This document shows positions 25,563 to 34,857 of a stretch of 64,000 nucleotides of DNA, piece by piece. Position 1 is the stretch's first letter, and each line of letters opens with the position of its first letter. Source of the stretch: Chryseosolibacter sp036402115. Its GTDB lineage: Bacteria; Bacteroidota; Bacteroidia; Cytophagales; Cyclobacteriaceae. Location of the stretch: NCBI GenBank assembly GCA_036402115.1, contig DASWTM010000027.1:62001-126000 (forward strand). Direction: 5' to 3'. The notes beneath the pieces are model-generated. The model did not search any database. It was not told the origin of the DNA and saw only the letters and a list, made by a program, of their open reading frames with translations. The position numbers and the translations under genes were made by a program.

Positions 25563-26378
25563 ATGAAAAACCTTGGCATTAAGATCCTCGTGATCTCCGT
25601 CACCACGACTGCACTGGAAGTCCTTCTTAACTTCCTGTTCACCACCGAATCCTTCAACCCCGGCAATGTGCTTCTCTATTTTTTTCCGAATGTGATCACA
25701 TGTGTGCTCGCTGCAGTCCTGATGCGAAATTTTTCAGCCACCGGATTCGAACGGATTGTGGTGGTTTTTTTTTATATTTTCCTCATTGGTCATTTTAATA
25801 CTCTTGTTGAAGCATACGTTTTCAACGTCACGGGCCTGAATGAGACCGTGAATCTGCTTGGGCGTGGTTTGATTCTCTGTGCGTTCCAAAGTGCGATAAC
25901 TGGAATGACAATCGAAGGCCAGCCGAATCACGGCCTGTATTTTCCGGGCTGGCGGTACTATGCAAATAAAGTGCTGGTCGCGGACTTTCTTTATCTTATT
26001 CTTTACCTGGCCGCCGGCGTAATCTTGCAGTCAAGCTATGACGGATTGATGGAATTTTACGCTGGCCGTCTCCCATCGCTGCCTGTCATGATCCTGCTTC
26101 AGCTTTGCCTGCGCGGAGTTATTTTCGGCGTCGTGATCTGTTCGTTTGCCTACCATATGCAAAAGATGAAGAGGCTGTCACAGGCGGTCCTCTGCGGTGC
26201 AATGCTGGCCATGTTAGGAGGAATAATCCCGCTTCTCTATCCAAACGACCTCATGCCGGCTGGTATTCGCATCGGACATGCAATCGAAGTTGGTATCTCT
26301 AATTTTTTGTTTGGATTCCTTATGATCTATGCGTTCATCCGCCGGCACCACGTTGCAACGCAAGTCCGGATCAGGTAA
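25563..26378 (+). CDS. Polytopic membrane protein co-transcribed with PadR
   Basis: The 271-residue protein has about seven to eight hydrophobic helices spread over its whole length: LGIKILVISVTTTALEVLLNFLF, VLLYFFPNVITCVLAAVLM, IVVVFFYIFLIGHF, and three in the C-terminal third. I recognise no family motif. Charged loops are short and there is no soluble domain. The gene lies 1 base after the PadR stop, so it is probably the regulator's target and partner, as is seen for many PadR/membrane-protein pairs. Whether it transports or senses something cannot be told from the sequence. Confidence 0.75.
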   Translation: MKNLGIKILVISVTTTALEVLLNFLFTTESFNPGNVLLYFFPNVITCVLAAVLMRNFSATGFERIVVVFFYIFLIGHFNTLVEAYVFNVTGLNETVNLLGRGLILCAFQSAITGMTIEGQPNHGLYFPGWRYYANKVLVADFLYLILYLAAGVILQSSYDGLMEFYAGRLPSLPVMILLQLCLRGVIFGVVICSFAYHMQKMKRLSQAVLCGAMLAMLGGIIPLLYPNDLMPAGIRIGHAIEVGISNFLFGFLMIYAFIRRHHVATQVRIR

Positions 26379-26408
26379 ATATTCCGGTCGCCACAGGTCA
26401 GCATCGGT

Positions 26409-27359
26409 CTACCGGATTATGAAGTTATCTATAAAAGTTCTGCGGTCTTTGCTCGCTGCCTCATTGAGATCATGTGTTGCCTGATAGTAGGTGACCTTCT
26501 TCGGTGCGGGAACGAGTTGCTCGTACTGCCTGGAAAATTTTAACGGGATGTATTCATCCCGGGTGGCAAGCTGAAGATATACAGGTACCTTTTTGTGTGC
26601 AATGTACAACTCCGCATCCAGTGGCTGCATTAACCTGACATGGTCATCAAACTCTTTAGGATGCCTCTGTCTGTAGCTGACAAGACGCGCATCTGATTCA
26701 TCCTGGAGTGCTTTTGAAAAGCTCGGCAGCCCCGTCATTAAAATGTATGCACTAATCCGGGGTTCAATTCCTGAAAGGATAGCACCAACGCCCGCGCCGT
26801 AACTGTGTCCTGTGAAAATGATTTTCGACCGGTTTACGTTGTAATTCTGAAAAAGCAGATTTATTCCGCATCTGACATTTACAACACCGTACCGGAATAT
26901 TTCAAAAACATCTTCTGACTTGGACGGGAAGGGGGTTCCGGGACAATGGTTGGGTGCATCCGGCAACAGACAGATGAATCCTTTCTTGCTTAACAATATT
27001 GCCTCGGAAAGAAACTCGTCTTTGTTGCCTTCCCCCCAATGTTGGAAAATTGCCACCGGTCTTTCCATCAGTGAATCTGCCGAAATAGGAGCGGTGATCC
27101 ATGCAGACACACTGAACTGGTTTTTAGACCGGTAGGTTACCGAACTCACCCTGACATGATGGCTGCCGGATTTGGCCGGGGAAGTTACCAGTTTAAGAGG
27201 AACATCATTAAATGTATAGTCGAATTCGGAGACAATCTTGATTTCAACCTGTTGTGTGCTGTCATATTCAAAAATTCTGAGCAGACTGTCTGGTACCTGG
27301 GCGTGTAGCCGGTACGGCCCGATGGATAGCAGCAGAACTAAAAAGCAAGTCTGTTTCAT
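26409..27359 (-). CDS. Secreted alpha/beta-hydrolase
   Basis: I start at the ATG at 27359, which opens a signal peptide (MKQTCFLVLLLSIGPYRLHAQ); 27 further codons upstream would reach into the next gene. The 316-residue product has an alpha/beta-hydrolase fold with FQHWGEGNKDEF after the first strands, nucleophile elbow GHSYGAG, probable acid in RDEYIP and the His in ATHDLNEA near the C terminus. This matches the dienelactone-hydrolase/acyl-esterase group. The substrate is unknown. The gene lies 77 bases downstream of the metallo-beta-lactamase gene on the same strand and may share its transcript. Confidence 0.78.
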   Translation of the reverse strand: MKQTCFLVLLLSIGPYRLHAQVPDSLLRIFEYDSTQQVEIKIVSEFDYTFNDVPLKLVTSPAKSGSHHVRVSSVTYRSKNQFSVSAWITAPISADSLMERPVAIFQHWGEGNKDEFLSEAILLSKKGFICLLPDAPNHCPGTPFPSKSEDVFEIFRYGVVNVRCGINLLFQNYNVNRSKIIFTGHSYGAGVGAILSGIEPRISAYILMTGLPSFSKALQDESDARLVSYRQRHPKEFDDHVRLMQPLDAELYIAHKKVPVYLQLATRDEYIPLKFSRQYEQLVPAPKKVTYYQATHDLNEAASKDRRTFIDNFIIR

Positions 27360-27436
27360 GAAACCGGTGTTTTGTTGTCCGTTCTTTGCGTGATCGTTTA
27401 CCGGAAATGCCTTCTGGTGTCGTGGAAGAATTGAAA

Positions 27437-28177
27437 TCACTTTTTTCCTTTTTCGCTTCTGAGTTTGGTTGCCATTCGCTGAGTATGCGCAAGTGCTTCA
27501 GTATCGGTCCAGCGATTGTGGCCGGGGATCACGTAGCGAGGGTTTTTAAATTTTTGCTCGACATTCTTTACCGTAGCCGGATAAGCATCCGGATCAGCAT
27601 CGTTAAGATTGCCCAGGGTTGCATCATCGACACTTTTGATCAGGCATCCTCCGTACAGGACCCTCTCGCCAGGGAACCAGACTACAACGTTGTCGGGTGT
27701 GTGCCCGTGTCCGGGAAAATAGACATCGAACCGGTATTGCCCGACCTGAAATGTTGTATCGCCCCGCATTATAAACTGCGCCCTTTTCTTGCCAGTTTTT
27801 TTGCTTAGGTCGTCTGTTGCCTTGGTGGTATATGTCTTGATCCCTTTGCTTGCGTAATACTCAAGTCCCGCTGTCCTGTCGTCGTGAAAGTGGGTGGCGA
27901 GAACGACCTCGGCATTTTTGTTGTGGCGTTTTTTAATACTATCAAGTAAAGGCTGGAACTGTGTTGTATCCCATGGCGAGTCGATTATCACCACGCCCTG
28001 GTGCGTAACTACATACATGCCATTTGCAGGAATACGGCTCCCTTTATACTCGCTAAAGGTTTGATAGATATAAAAGTTGTCAGTCAGCTTTGAAATTATT
28101 AACGGACTTTGCGTTTGCTGGCTGAAAGCTTCTGCAAGCGGACAAAAAACAAAAATGAAAGCGAAATGGATTTTCAT
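27437..28177 (-). CDS. Subclass B1 metallo-beta-lactamase
   Basis: With the ATG at 28177 the protein has 246 residues; a GTG three codons earlier is possible. A signal peptide (1-19, AFSQ) is followed by the metallo-beta-lactamase fold with all B1 zinc ligands: His96, His98 and Asp100 in THFHDDRTAG, His159 in PGHGHTPDN, Cys178 in LYGGCLIKS and His220 in VIPGHNRW. Lys181 matches the substrate-binding lysine of B1 enzymes, and the NxVVWFP strand resembles the chromosomal BlaB type from flavobacteria. It would hydrolyse beta-lactams, probably including carbapenems, in the periplasm. Length and motifs are intact; activity is inferred. Confidence 0.88.
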   Translation of the reverse strand: MKIHFAFIFVFCPLAEAFSQQTQSPLIISKLTDNFYIYQTFSEYKGSRIPANGMYVVTHQGVVIIDSPWDTTQFQPLLDSIKKRHNKNAEVVLATHFHDDRTAGLEYYASKGIKTYTTKATDDLSKKTGKKRAQFIMRGDTTFQVGQYRFDVYFPGHGHTPDNVVVWFPGERVLYGGCLIKSVDDATLGNLNDADPDAYPATVKNVEQKFKNPRYVIPGHNRWTDTEALAHTQRMATKLRSEKGKK

Positions 28178-28360
28178 CAGGAACACAGATTGATTTTAAC
28201 TTATGAAGTTGCTCAAAAGAATACGGCCTGCGTGCGCCAAGTCTTTTGAGTGCACAGCAATTCCGATGGAAAGTTAGTTTTTATCTGTTAACCGTGGAGT
28301 CCGCCGGTCATCCGGCCTGGTGCGTCCTCATGGTGCCCACCTTTTGATTCCTTGCCCTTG

Positions 28361-28390
28361 TCACAGCTCTGAAAGTCACAGCACTGAAAG
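28361..28390. repeat. 15-bp tandem duplication over a stop codon
   Basis: TCACAGCTCTGAAAG (28361-28375) is repeated as TCACAGCACTGAAAG (28376-28390) with one mismatch. The second copy encodes the last residues and TGA of the minus-strand DUF1801-like gene, and the first copy supplies an in-frame second TGA. Confidence 0.8.
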
Positions 28391-28777
28391 GGTTATTCCG
28401 TTTCTGCGCCGGACGCCGGCAACGGCCTGTTGCAGAAGACCAACCAGCGGAGGGTTGCAGAATAAATCGCCAACAGACGAGATCTTATCTGTATAATACA
28501 CGCCGTCAATATTATGAAGGATGCGCATATCGTCACGCAGCTCGCTGGCATAATTGAATCCGATGGTAACATACCCGCGGCCGGACCTAAGCCAGCAGAA
28601 CTGCTGACTTTCATCTGGACCAATCGAGAATTGCGTTGATTTTTCATCGCGACCTGGGAGTTCAATTGCTTCAGGACAGATGCAGAGAATCAGAGAACGT
28701 ATGCACCCGGATAAAGCCTTGTTACTTGCATCATCAGACGGATTGACGGACTGACTTTTAAATGGAGTTTCGTGCAT
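28376..28777 (-). CDS. DUF1801-like protein
   Basis: The 133-residue soluble protein matches the fold pattern of the DUF1801-like protein encoded upstream at 28967 (CIRSLILCICPEAIE against CRNLIFCIYPDAIE; YVTIGFNYASEL against HLTIGFPHGNEI; then NPPLVGLLQQAV against NPALFAILEQAV). It lacks a signal peptide. Its mean function is unknown. The two genes run in the same direction 189 bases apart, so they probably arose by local duplication. A 15-bp tandem repeat at the stop gives it two in-frame TGA codons in a row. Confidence 0.6.
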   Translation of the reverse strand: MHETPFKSQSVNPSDDASNKALSGCIRSLILCICPEAIELPGRDEKSTQFSIGPDESQQFCWLRSGRGYVTIGFNYASELRDDMRILHNIDGVYYTDKISSVGDLFCNPPLVGLLQQAVAGVRRRNGITLSVL

Positions 28778-28966
28778 CTCTGACGGGGTTTATTAGTTTA
28801 AGGTATCCAAAACCGCAGGATTTTCACTGTCATCTTTCGCTCAGCAGTGCACCTGACGAGATGAAGGGAAATAATTTTTCTGCTGGATGTTTGTTAATTA
28901 TTGAGAAACCCCTGAAACCGCAAACGGAAACGCTGCTGATGGCGCACATTCCATCGCAGGAAAAAA

Positions 28967-29413
28967 TTATTTTTGTTCCAGCTCCGGAGCCACCGGTGAA
29001 CTCACCTGAACTTTCCGCTGCAGGTGAATCACTGCCTGCTCCAGAATAGCAAACAGCGCTGGATTATTGTAGATATCACGAAGGCGTACAATGCGATAGA
29101 ACAGATAGCCGCGTTTACCGAATCGCCGGAGAATGCCTGTGGCGTCGGTGATTTCGTTGCCGTGCGGAAAACCGATGGTTAAATGATTCTGAGCCACCAT
29201 CATCCAGCAGATGCAGTCCTGTTTCGCCGGCGACGTAAAATACCCGATAACCCTGGACTTACCTGTCATTGTTTCAATTGCATCCGGGTAAATGCAGAAA
29301 ATCAGATTCCGGCACCCATCCATCAGCCTGCGTACGTGCCGGCTCTGAAGTTGCCTTAAAACATCATAAAGTGGTAACGCCATATTAAAAGTGCTCCGCG
29401 CAAGAAAATACAA
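28967..29413 (-). CDS. DUF1801-like protein
   Basis: The 148-residue soluble protein has an N-terminal helix (LMDGCRNLIFCIYPDAIETM), central strands (VIGYFTSPAKQDCICWMMV, NHLTIGFPHGNEI) and a C-terminal 'GKRGYLFYRIVRLRDIYNNPALFAILEQAV'. The GK..Y.FYRI segment corresponds to the GTGK..RHIK part of DUF1801. The fold family is used as a small ligand-binding module in uncharacterised bacterial proteins. It is the upstream member of a pair with 28376-28777. The first 30 residues (FLARSTFNMALPLYDVL) could be read from a later start at the second Met. Confidence 0.62.
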   Translation of the reverse strand: MYFLARSTFNMALPLYDVLRQLQSRHVRRLMDGCRNLIFCIYPDAIETMTGKSRVIGYFTSPAKQDCICWMMVAQNHLTIGFPHGNEITDATGILRRFGKRGYLFYRIVRLRDIYNNPALFAILEQAVIHLQRKVQVSSPVAPELEQK

Positions 29414-29776
29414 TAGATTGCAAGTTCTAAAATAGCAGGAACAGCAAAAGCATACGTCTTTGAAACGTGCCGATCAGGATGCTGAAATGACGGTCCATCT
29501 CTGTAAATGGAATACATCCTTGCTGAGTCGCCAAATTTTGAACTGCTCGAAAAACGCTTGGGTTTCCTTTGCTGTAAAATTGGTGCCTGAAAAAGAAAGG
29601 GTGGTTGGCCGTTGATTTATCCCGGCGGAGCGTGACTGAGGGTCGGTTAATTTACACGCATTACCCGGCAGAGAGTTGCGTCGAAAGAACAGTACCGGGC
29701 GCCGGGATTTGCCATCCGTCTAACTCACTGTATTCGCGGTCGGGCCTCTTTTCTAATTTGGTTAAAAAAATCAGCT
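29414..29776. other. Divergent intergenic region
   Basis: This 363-base stretch lies between the divergent DUF1801-like and NTF2 genes and presumably holds both promoters. TAATTTGG at about 29755, 15-20 bases before the NTF2 start, is close to a Bacteroidota -7 box (TAnnTTTG) but one base short. Nothing else is seen. Confidence 0.35.
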
Positions 29777-30289
29777 ATGCGCCTTTTAGTTTTAGTGTTC
29801 TTATTATGTGCCGCCATTCAGAGTCTGGGGCAGGACGGGTCACCGGGGGATGATGCCAGATCAGTTGATTCCATCATTACCGCCGTCTATGACGTTATCT
29901 CCGGTGAGAAAGATCAACCGCAGGATTGGGCACGTTTCAAAAATCTTTTCACTGCTGATGCGCGTTTGATTCCGACCTTCACCAACAAGGAAGGTAAGGT
30001 CGTGTCGCGTACCCTGACCGTTGATGACTATCAGGCCTCATTCACCAAAATGATTTCCCAGCATGGCTTCTATGAAAAACAGATCGCAAGTGTGCAGGAG
30101 GAATTCGGAAACATTGTTCATGTCTTCAGTACTTACGAAACCAGACACGAAAAAAATGGCCCTGTTAAATCCAGAGGGATTAACAGCATCCAACTATTAA
30201 AAGGTAACGATCGATACTATGTGATGACAATCGCCTGGAGTCAGGAAGACGCCAGAACCCCGATACCATCCAGGTATCTGCCACAATGA
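29777..30289 (+). CDS. Secreted NTF2-like protein
   Basis: The 170-residue protein has a signal peptide (1-18, QSLGQ) and one NTF2/SnoaL-like domain at about 28-165. An N-terminal helix (VDSIITAVYDVISG) is followed by WARFKNLFTADARLIPTF, the VSRTLTVDDYQASF insertion, and C-terminal strands GINSIQLLKGNDRYYVMTIAWSQED with the typical buried tryptophan. Catalytic residues are not evident, so it may bind a small ligand. It stands alone on the + strand with a permease gene 174 bases downstream in the same direction. Confidence 0.75.
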   Translation: MRLLVLVFLLCAAIQSLGQDGSPGDDARSVDSIITAVYDVISGEKDQPQDWARFKNLFTADARLIPTFTNKEGKVVSRTLTVDDYQASFTKMISQHGFYEKQIASVQEEFGNIVHVFSTYETRHEKNGPVKSRGINSIQLLKGNDRYYVMTIAWSQEDARTPIPSRYLPQ

Positions 30290-30463
30290 TCTTCGCGCTG
30301 CGGTCAGTTTCCAAACGTGCAGCCGAGCAGCTGGGCTTAGGTTAGGAATCCTTCCCCGGTTTGAATGAGCGGGAAGTGCCAGTGCAATCTGCAGTCATGC
30401 AGGAGCGCAGGCCTTCTCCTCTTTTCATCCAGCCACGTGCAGTGATAACCAAACCAATTGTAA

Positions 30464-32866
30464 ATGTATTATAATAATAATCTTCGCGAGTTCGTCCGTG
30501 ATGCCAAAAACAGCCTGAGCTTGACTACCATCAAGCTTGTGATACTGGTAACGGGTTTTGCGGCGATCGTCTTCGCCGGCAGTTACATCCATGCTGAACT
30601 ATCGTATGACAAACATTTCAGCGAACCCGAACAAATTTATCGTGTGACAATGTCATCGGAGGTTGGCGGACTGGATAATCACACGCCGACGAGCTACCCG
30701 GCTATCGGCCCGGCGCTCAAGGAACGTTTTCAGGATGTGAAGACTTTTACCCGGGTGTTCAGTTATAAGTTCGCCCGGTTTTCACCAACGTTCGCATACA
30801 AAGACAACGTGTATGTTGAAGACGAAGTTTTGTTCGGTGATTCGACGTTTTTTGATGTCTTCAATCATGAATTTGCCTCTGGCTCTCCGTCGCAGGCATT
30901 GTGTCATTCCGGATCGGTTGTAATCACACAGACAATAGAGAAGAAATATTTTGGCTCAGAAGCTGCCCTTGGTAAACAAATAATTTTTAACGGTACGACC
31001 CCGCTGGAGGTCACCGGAGTAATAAAGGATCCTCCGGCCAACACGCACGTAAAATTCGGATTTCTCATCCCGTTATCTGCCGTAGAGAACTGGGGTCCGT
31101 TCAAATTTCCTCCCGAATTACTGGATCAATGGGTTGTTGACTGGTTCTGGACCTACCTGCGCATTGATTCGAAACAGGGGGCGAAAACTATTGCAGAATC
31201 GTTTCCTGAGCTTCTTCAGCACTACATTCCCGAGGAAACGAAAACGAACAAGATAAAATTATTTCTTCAGCCACTCGCTGACGTCCACCTTTACTCATCG
31301 TTTGACTATGGAACAGATCTCGCTGCAAATGGAAGCATCAGTGACGTGTATTTTCTTATTCTGGTCTGCGCGATAATCTTCGTGATCACGTGCTCAAACT
31401 TTATCAGCATCAATATTTTTTCCGTCGTTAAAAAGCACAAGCTCTTCGGTGTACACAAAGTGCTTGGAGCAAGTGGTAAAACACTTGGCTGGAAAGTATT
31501 TCAACACTCATTGCTCTTTGTCGGTGTGGCGCTTGTGCTGGCAATGGTCCTTCTGTTCAGCGTCGCCCCGATGCTCAGTAATTACCTGATGCTAGGGTTC
31601 ACCTGGGAAATGAATGGCGTTACTGCATTGATAGCTCTCACTGTCGCATTCGCAGTTGCTGTTATCGGAAGCATATACCCGTCGGTCTACGCACTCACCC
31701 TCCCGATTGCAGCGATAGCCAAAGGAACATGGTCGCAAGGCAAACAAAAAGCTAGTTTTCGCAAGGTAATGATCGGAGTACAGCTTGTTGCCTCCACGTT
31801 TCTTGTCACGGCTACGCTGGTCGTTTTTAATCAATTGCAGTTTCTGAAAAACAAGGATACAGGAATTGCCAAGGATGAAATTCTCATGCTCGAGGTTCGC
31901 GGAACAGCAATCCCGAAACAATACCAGAGTTTTAAGAACGAATTGCTGCGGCATTCCTGTGTTCTAAACGTGAGCAGTGTTTCTGAACCCATCGGTCGCG
32001 AGGTTCAGTTCATGAGCTTTAAGACAGAGGGAAATGCTGAACCAAGGTTTTTTAAAATTCTCAATGTGAGCAGTGATTTTATTGAAACCTTTGGATTAGA
32101 GCTTGTGGCGGGCAGAGATTTTATCCCGCATAATTACTCGGATTCTGTTGGTGGGTTCATTATAAACCAGGCTGCAGCAAAGGCCCTCGGCTGGACTGAG
32201 CCGGTTGGCAAAGAATTCAGCCACGCGGCCCTGCGAAAAGAGCAGGGCAGTGTTATCGGCGTGGTGAAAGATTTTAACTTTGAGCCACTGCATCAGGTGA
32301 TCGATCCTCTTGTCATCTTTATCGGCTCTCCCGCCTGGTATATAAGCGTCAGACTGGAAAAGGGAACTCAGCTTTCCAAAATAGCGGACATAGAAAAGAC
32401 ATGGACCAAATTCGAAAACAGTAAACCATTTTCATTTCATTTTCTTGGTCAGGCCATAGAGAAAACTTACCAGAAAGAACAACGGCTTTCAAGAATCTTT
32501 GCGTTGATCTCCATAATGTCTGTTCTGATGAGCTGCATTGGTCTGTTTGGACTGATAGCATTTGTGCTTGAGGGTCAGTTTAAGGAGATAGCAATCCGGA
32601 AAGTGCTGGGTGATTCGGAATTGAGTATCGTACAACGGTTTTGTCGTGAATATGTTTTGATCACCTTTGCGGCCCTGACAATCAGTATTCCTTTATCACT
32701 GTTTGTTTTTAATGGATGGCTCGATTCATTTAGTTACCGGATCCCGATGGAGTGGTATTTCTTTGCTGTATCTGCGGTGTTAATTTCCGCGACGCTGCTC
32801 ATTACGGTTCTGCTGAGGGTCATCCCCGCCTCGCGCATAAATCCTGCAAAAATTTTGCGCGAGTGA
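30464..32866 (+). CDS. FtsX/MacB-like ABC transporter permease
   Basis: The 800-residue protein has the same eight-helix plan as the permeases at 16219 and 18955. Helix 1 (about 22-42) is followed by a MacB periplasmic domain with FNHEFASGSPSQAL and SVVITQTIEKKYFG, an FtsX domain (about 290-410), a middle helix (KVMIGVQLVASTFLVTATLVV), a second periplasmic domain, and a final FtsX domain with KEIAIRKVLGDSE and the tail INPAKILRE. In the first FtsX domain the usual RxKExGxRK is replaced by KKHKLFGVHKVLG. It lacks an adjacent ATPase gene. Confidence 0.9.
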   Translation: MYYNNNLREFVRDAKNSLSLTTIKLVILVTGFAAIVFAGSYIHAELSYDKHFSEPEQIYRVTMSSEVGGLDNHTPTSYPAIGPALKERFQDVKTFTRVFSYKFARFSPTFAYKDNVYVEDEVLFGDSTFFDVFNHEFASGSPSQALCHSGSVVITQTIEKKYFGSEAALGKQIIFNGTTPLEVTGVIKDPPANTHVKFGFLIPLSAVENWGPFKFPPELLDQWVVDWFWTYLRIDSKQGAKTIAESFPELLQHYIPEETKTNKIKLFLQPLADVHLYSSFDYGTDLAANGSISDVYFLILVCAIIFVITCSNFISINIFSVVKKHKLFGVHKVLGASGKTLGWKVFQHSLLFVGVALVLAMVLLFSVAPMLSNYLMLGFTWEMNGVTALIALTVAFAVAVIGSIYPSVYALTLPIAAIAKGTWSQGKQKASFRKVMIGVQLVASTFLVTATLVVFNQLQFLKNKDTGIAKDEILMLEVRGTAIPKQYQSFKNELLRHSCVLNVSSVSEPIGREVQFMSFKTEGNAEPRFFKILNVSSDFIETFGLELVAGRDFIPHNYSDSVGGFIINQAAAKALGWTEPVGKEFSHAALRKEQGSVIGVVKDFNFEPLHQVIDPLVIFIGSPAWYISVRLEKGTQLSKIADIEKTWTKFENSKPFSFHFLGQAIEKTYQKEQRLSRIFALISIMSVLMSCIGLFGLIAFVLEGQFKEIAIRKVLGDSELSIVQRFCREYVLITFAALTISIPLSLFVFNGWLDSFSYRIPMEWYFFAVSAVLISATLLITVLLRVIPASRINPAKILRE

Positions 32867-32978
32867 GGCTTATCGGTTTCCGGCGTGGGCCAGACAAAGT
32901 TCAGGCTTAGGTCCCGTTCCTGGCAGGGGTTTGATCTTACTGCCCCGAACCTGTTATCTTTTCTCTCAAGCCTTTTTG

Positions 32979-33596
32979 TTAGAAGAAAAGTGCCAGTGCA
33001 AGGCTCGCCGTCACAGCTACCTTGGACCACTTGGTGTAAATCCAGAACTTAGGTTTGTTAACGACCTCATGCAGGCGGCCACAGAGCAAGGCGATACATG
33101 AAAAAATCAGGAACGCCTGAATAAGAAAGATCAAACCCAGAATCATCAGCTGCACGCCGACAGCGACTTGGCTTTCGGTAAGAAATTGCGGCAGGAATGC
33201 GATGAAAAAGACAGAGACTTTCGGATTCAGCACATTCATTAAGAATCCTTTCTTAACCAGTGTGGCTGGCGAACCAGCGCCTGTGACAGGTGAAATAATG
33301 GAAACCGGTTGTGCAGTTTCACGCGCAGCCTGTACGGCCAGCCAAATCAGATAAGCACTTCCAAGAAACTTCAGGATTGTCAGCGCAGTTGCTGATTGGA
33401 CCAGAATCAGTGACAGGCCTGATGCAAGCAGGAGCGTGTGAACGATGATTCCCGACGAAAGACCAAGGGCGAGCCATACACCCGTCACGTAACCACGGGT
33501 GATGCTCTCAGTAAGGACAAAGATGTTGTCAGGGCCGGGCATTAATGTGAGCGCTATTGATGCAAGTAAAAAGCTCAGGAGAATAGTTGTGTCCAT
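32979..33596 (-). CDS. LysE/RhtB-family amino-acid exporter
   Basis: I start at the ATG at 33596, because the only upstream start in frame is TTG at 33629. The 205-residue inner-membrane protein has six hydrophobic helices and the LysE-family features: TLMPGPDNIFVL in the first loop, ITRGYVTGVWLALGLSSG, a YLIWLAVQAAR helix end, and KKGFLMNVLNPKVSVFFIAFLPQF. Such proteins export amino acids or similar small metabolites using the proton gradient. The substrate is not predictable here. Confidence 0.88.
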   Translation of the reverse strand: MDTTILLSFLLASIALTLMPGPDNIFVLTESITRGYVTGVWLALGLSSGIIVHTLLLASGLSLILVQSATALTILKFLGSAYLIWLAVQAARETAQPVSIISPVTGAGSPATLVKKGFLMNVLNPKVSVFFIAFLPQFLTESQVAVGVQLMILGLIFLIQAFLIFSCIALLCGRLHEVVNKPKFWIYTKWSKVAVTASLALALFF

Positions 33597-33735
33597 GGGA
33601 AGCGATGAGGTATTGTGCAGCAATAACAATAACAGGACGTTATCAACAAATGACCCTGCAAACGGCTCGCCGGCAGTCTGTCTCTTTCAGCCGAATTTAT
33701 TCTCTGCTGCTCCGGATCATTCATGCTGAAATCTC

Positions 33736-34857
33736 CTACAGCTGAACCAATGGAAGATCCATCGCTACTTCCACGCCGCGCGGCTGGATGTTTCTAAGCG
33801 ACATCCGGTAATCATCGGAGTATAAGGCGGCCAGACGTGACTGAATATTTTTCAGACCAATACCCTTTTTTTGACTTTCACCATTGTGCACCAGTCCCCT
33901 GCCGTCGTCTATCACAGAGATCCTGAGCCGGTCACCATCAGCATCGGCAATAACTGTGATGAGGAATTCATCACTTCGATTTACACCCAGCCCGTGCTGG
34001 ATGCTGTTCTCAACCAGGGGCTGGAGAATGAAGGGCGGGACGCCCGCGTGTGCGAGCTGGTCAGCTACTTCAATTTTCACGTTGAGGCGATCAGAGAAGC
34101 GAACGCGCTGAATCTTGAGATACTCACTTACTATTGTAATCTCCTTCGACAGGGGTACTAACTGCTCATTGGAGACATCAAGGGTGGTACGCAATAGTGT
34201 ACTCAGACTGCTGATCATGGAAATGGCTTCCTGCGAATGACCTTTCATCAGCAGACCAATGATTGCCTGGTGAGTGTTAAAAAGAAAATGCGGCTGGATC
34301 TGCATCTGCAACGCCTGGAGCTTGGACTGCACCAGCTTACCACGCATTTGCTCAGTTTCAAGCTCTGAGCGGTGCCGGTGCCGGAGATGGACGAAACTCG
34401 TTACCAGGGCGGCGATAAAGAAGTAAATAATATACCGGTTAAAAACTCCTGTGAGTACCCATCCGCCTAACACGCCCAGAAGTGCTTTCAGGTTCAAATC
34501 GGGTTCGGTCAGCGTCATCACATACGTGTACAGGGACAGTATAACGAACTCCGCCAGGCACATAACAAGTGCAAATACGGTAGCCCTCAGAAAGTGGCGT
34601 TTAAACTTAAACTCAAAGCCTCTTTCAAACAACGGATACTTTAAGCTATACCGAACAATCATATTGGTTGCCGGTATCCATGAAAGCCACCTTTGGGAAA
34701 TATAGATGAGGGATGCGACCAGGTAAAGCGGTTCACCTTTCAGCGAAACGATGACTTTGTCGATCGTGTAAACATAGATGGTGACCGAAACCCATAGCAA
34801 TATGTTTATTTTCTTTAATTTCTTAATGCTGACCGGAGTGCGTGCCATGTTTATCAT
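33736..34857 (-). CDS. LytS-type sensor histidine kinase
   Basis: The 373-residue protein has four hydrophobic segments (about 18-40, 47-66, 90-112, 128-158), a His-rich and Arg-rich turn (HLRHRHRSELETEQ) and the kinase core. His190 lies in QIQPHFLFNTHQAIIGLLMKG, the N-box is LVENSIQHG, the G1 box is DDGRGL and the G2 box is GIGLKNIQSRL. It is a paralogue of the kinases at 9704 and 12292. Its ATG overlaps the stop of the LytTR gene upstream (ATGA), so here the order is regulator first and kinase second, reversed relative to the other pairs. Confidence 0.92.
   Translation of the reverse strand: MINMARTPVSIKKLKKINILLWVSVTIYVYTIDKVIVSLKGEPLYLVASLIYISQRWLSWIPATNMIVRYSLKYPLFERGFEFKFKRHFLRATVFALVMCLAEFVILSLYTYVMTLTEPDLNLKALLGVLGGWVLTGVFNRYIIYFFIAALVTSFVHLRHRHRSELETEQMRGKLVQSKLQALQMQIQPHFLFNTHQAIIGLLMKGHSQEAISMISSLSTLLRTTLDVSNEQLVPLSKEITIVSEYLKIQRVRFSDRLNVKIEVADQLAHAGVPPFILQPLVENSIQHGLGVNRSDEFLITVIADADGDRLRISVIDDGRGLVHNGESQKKGIGLKNIQSRLAALYSDDYRMSLRNIQPRGVEVAMDLPLVQL

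Noticed and set aside
28762..29049. 95-codon + frame between two DUF1801-like genes
   Set aside because: It overlaps the ends of both minus-strand genes, its product is low-complexity and Pro/Glu-rich, and it has no family pattern.
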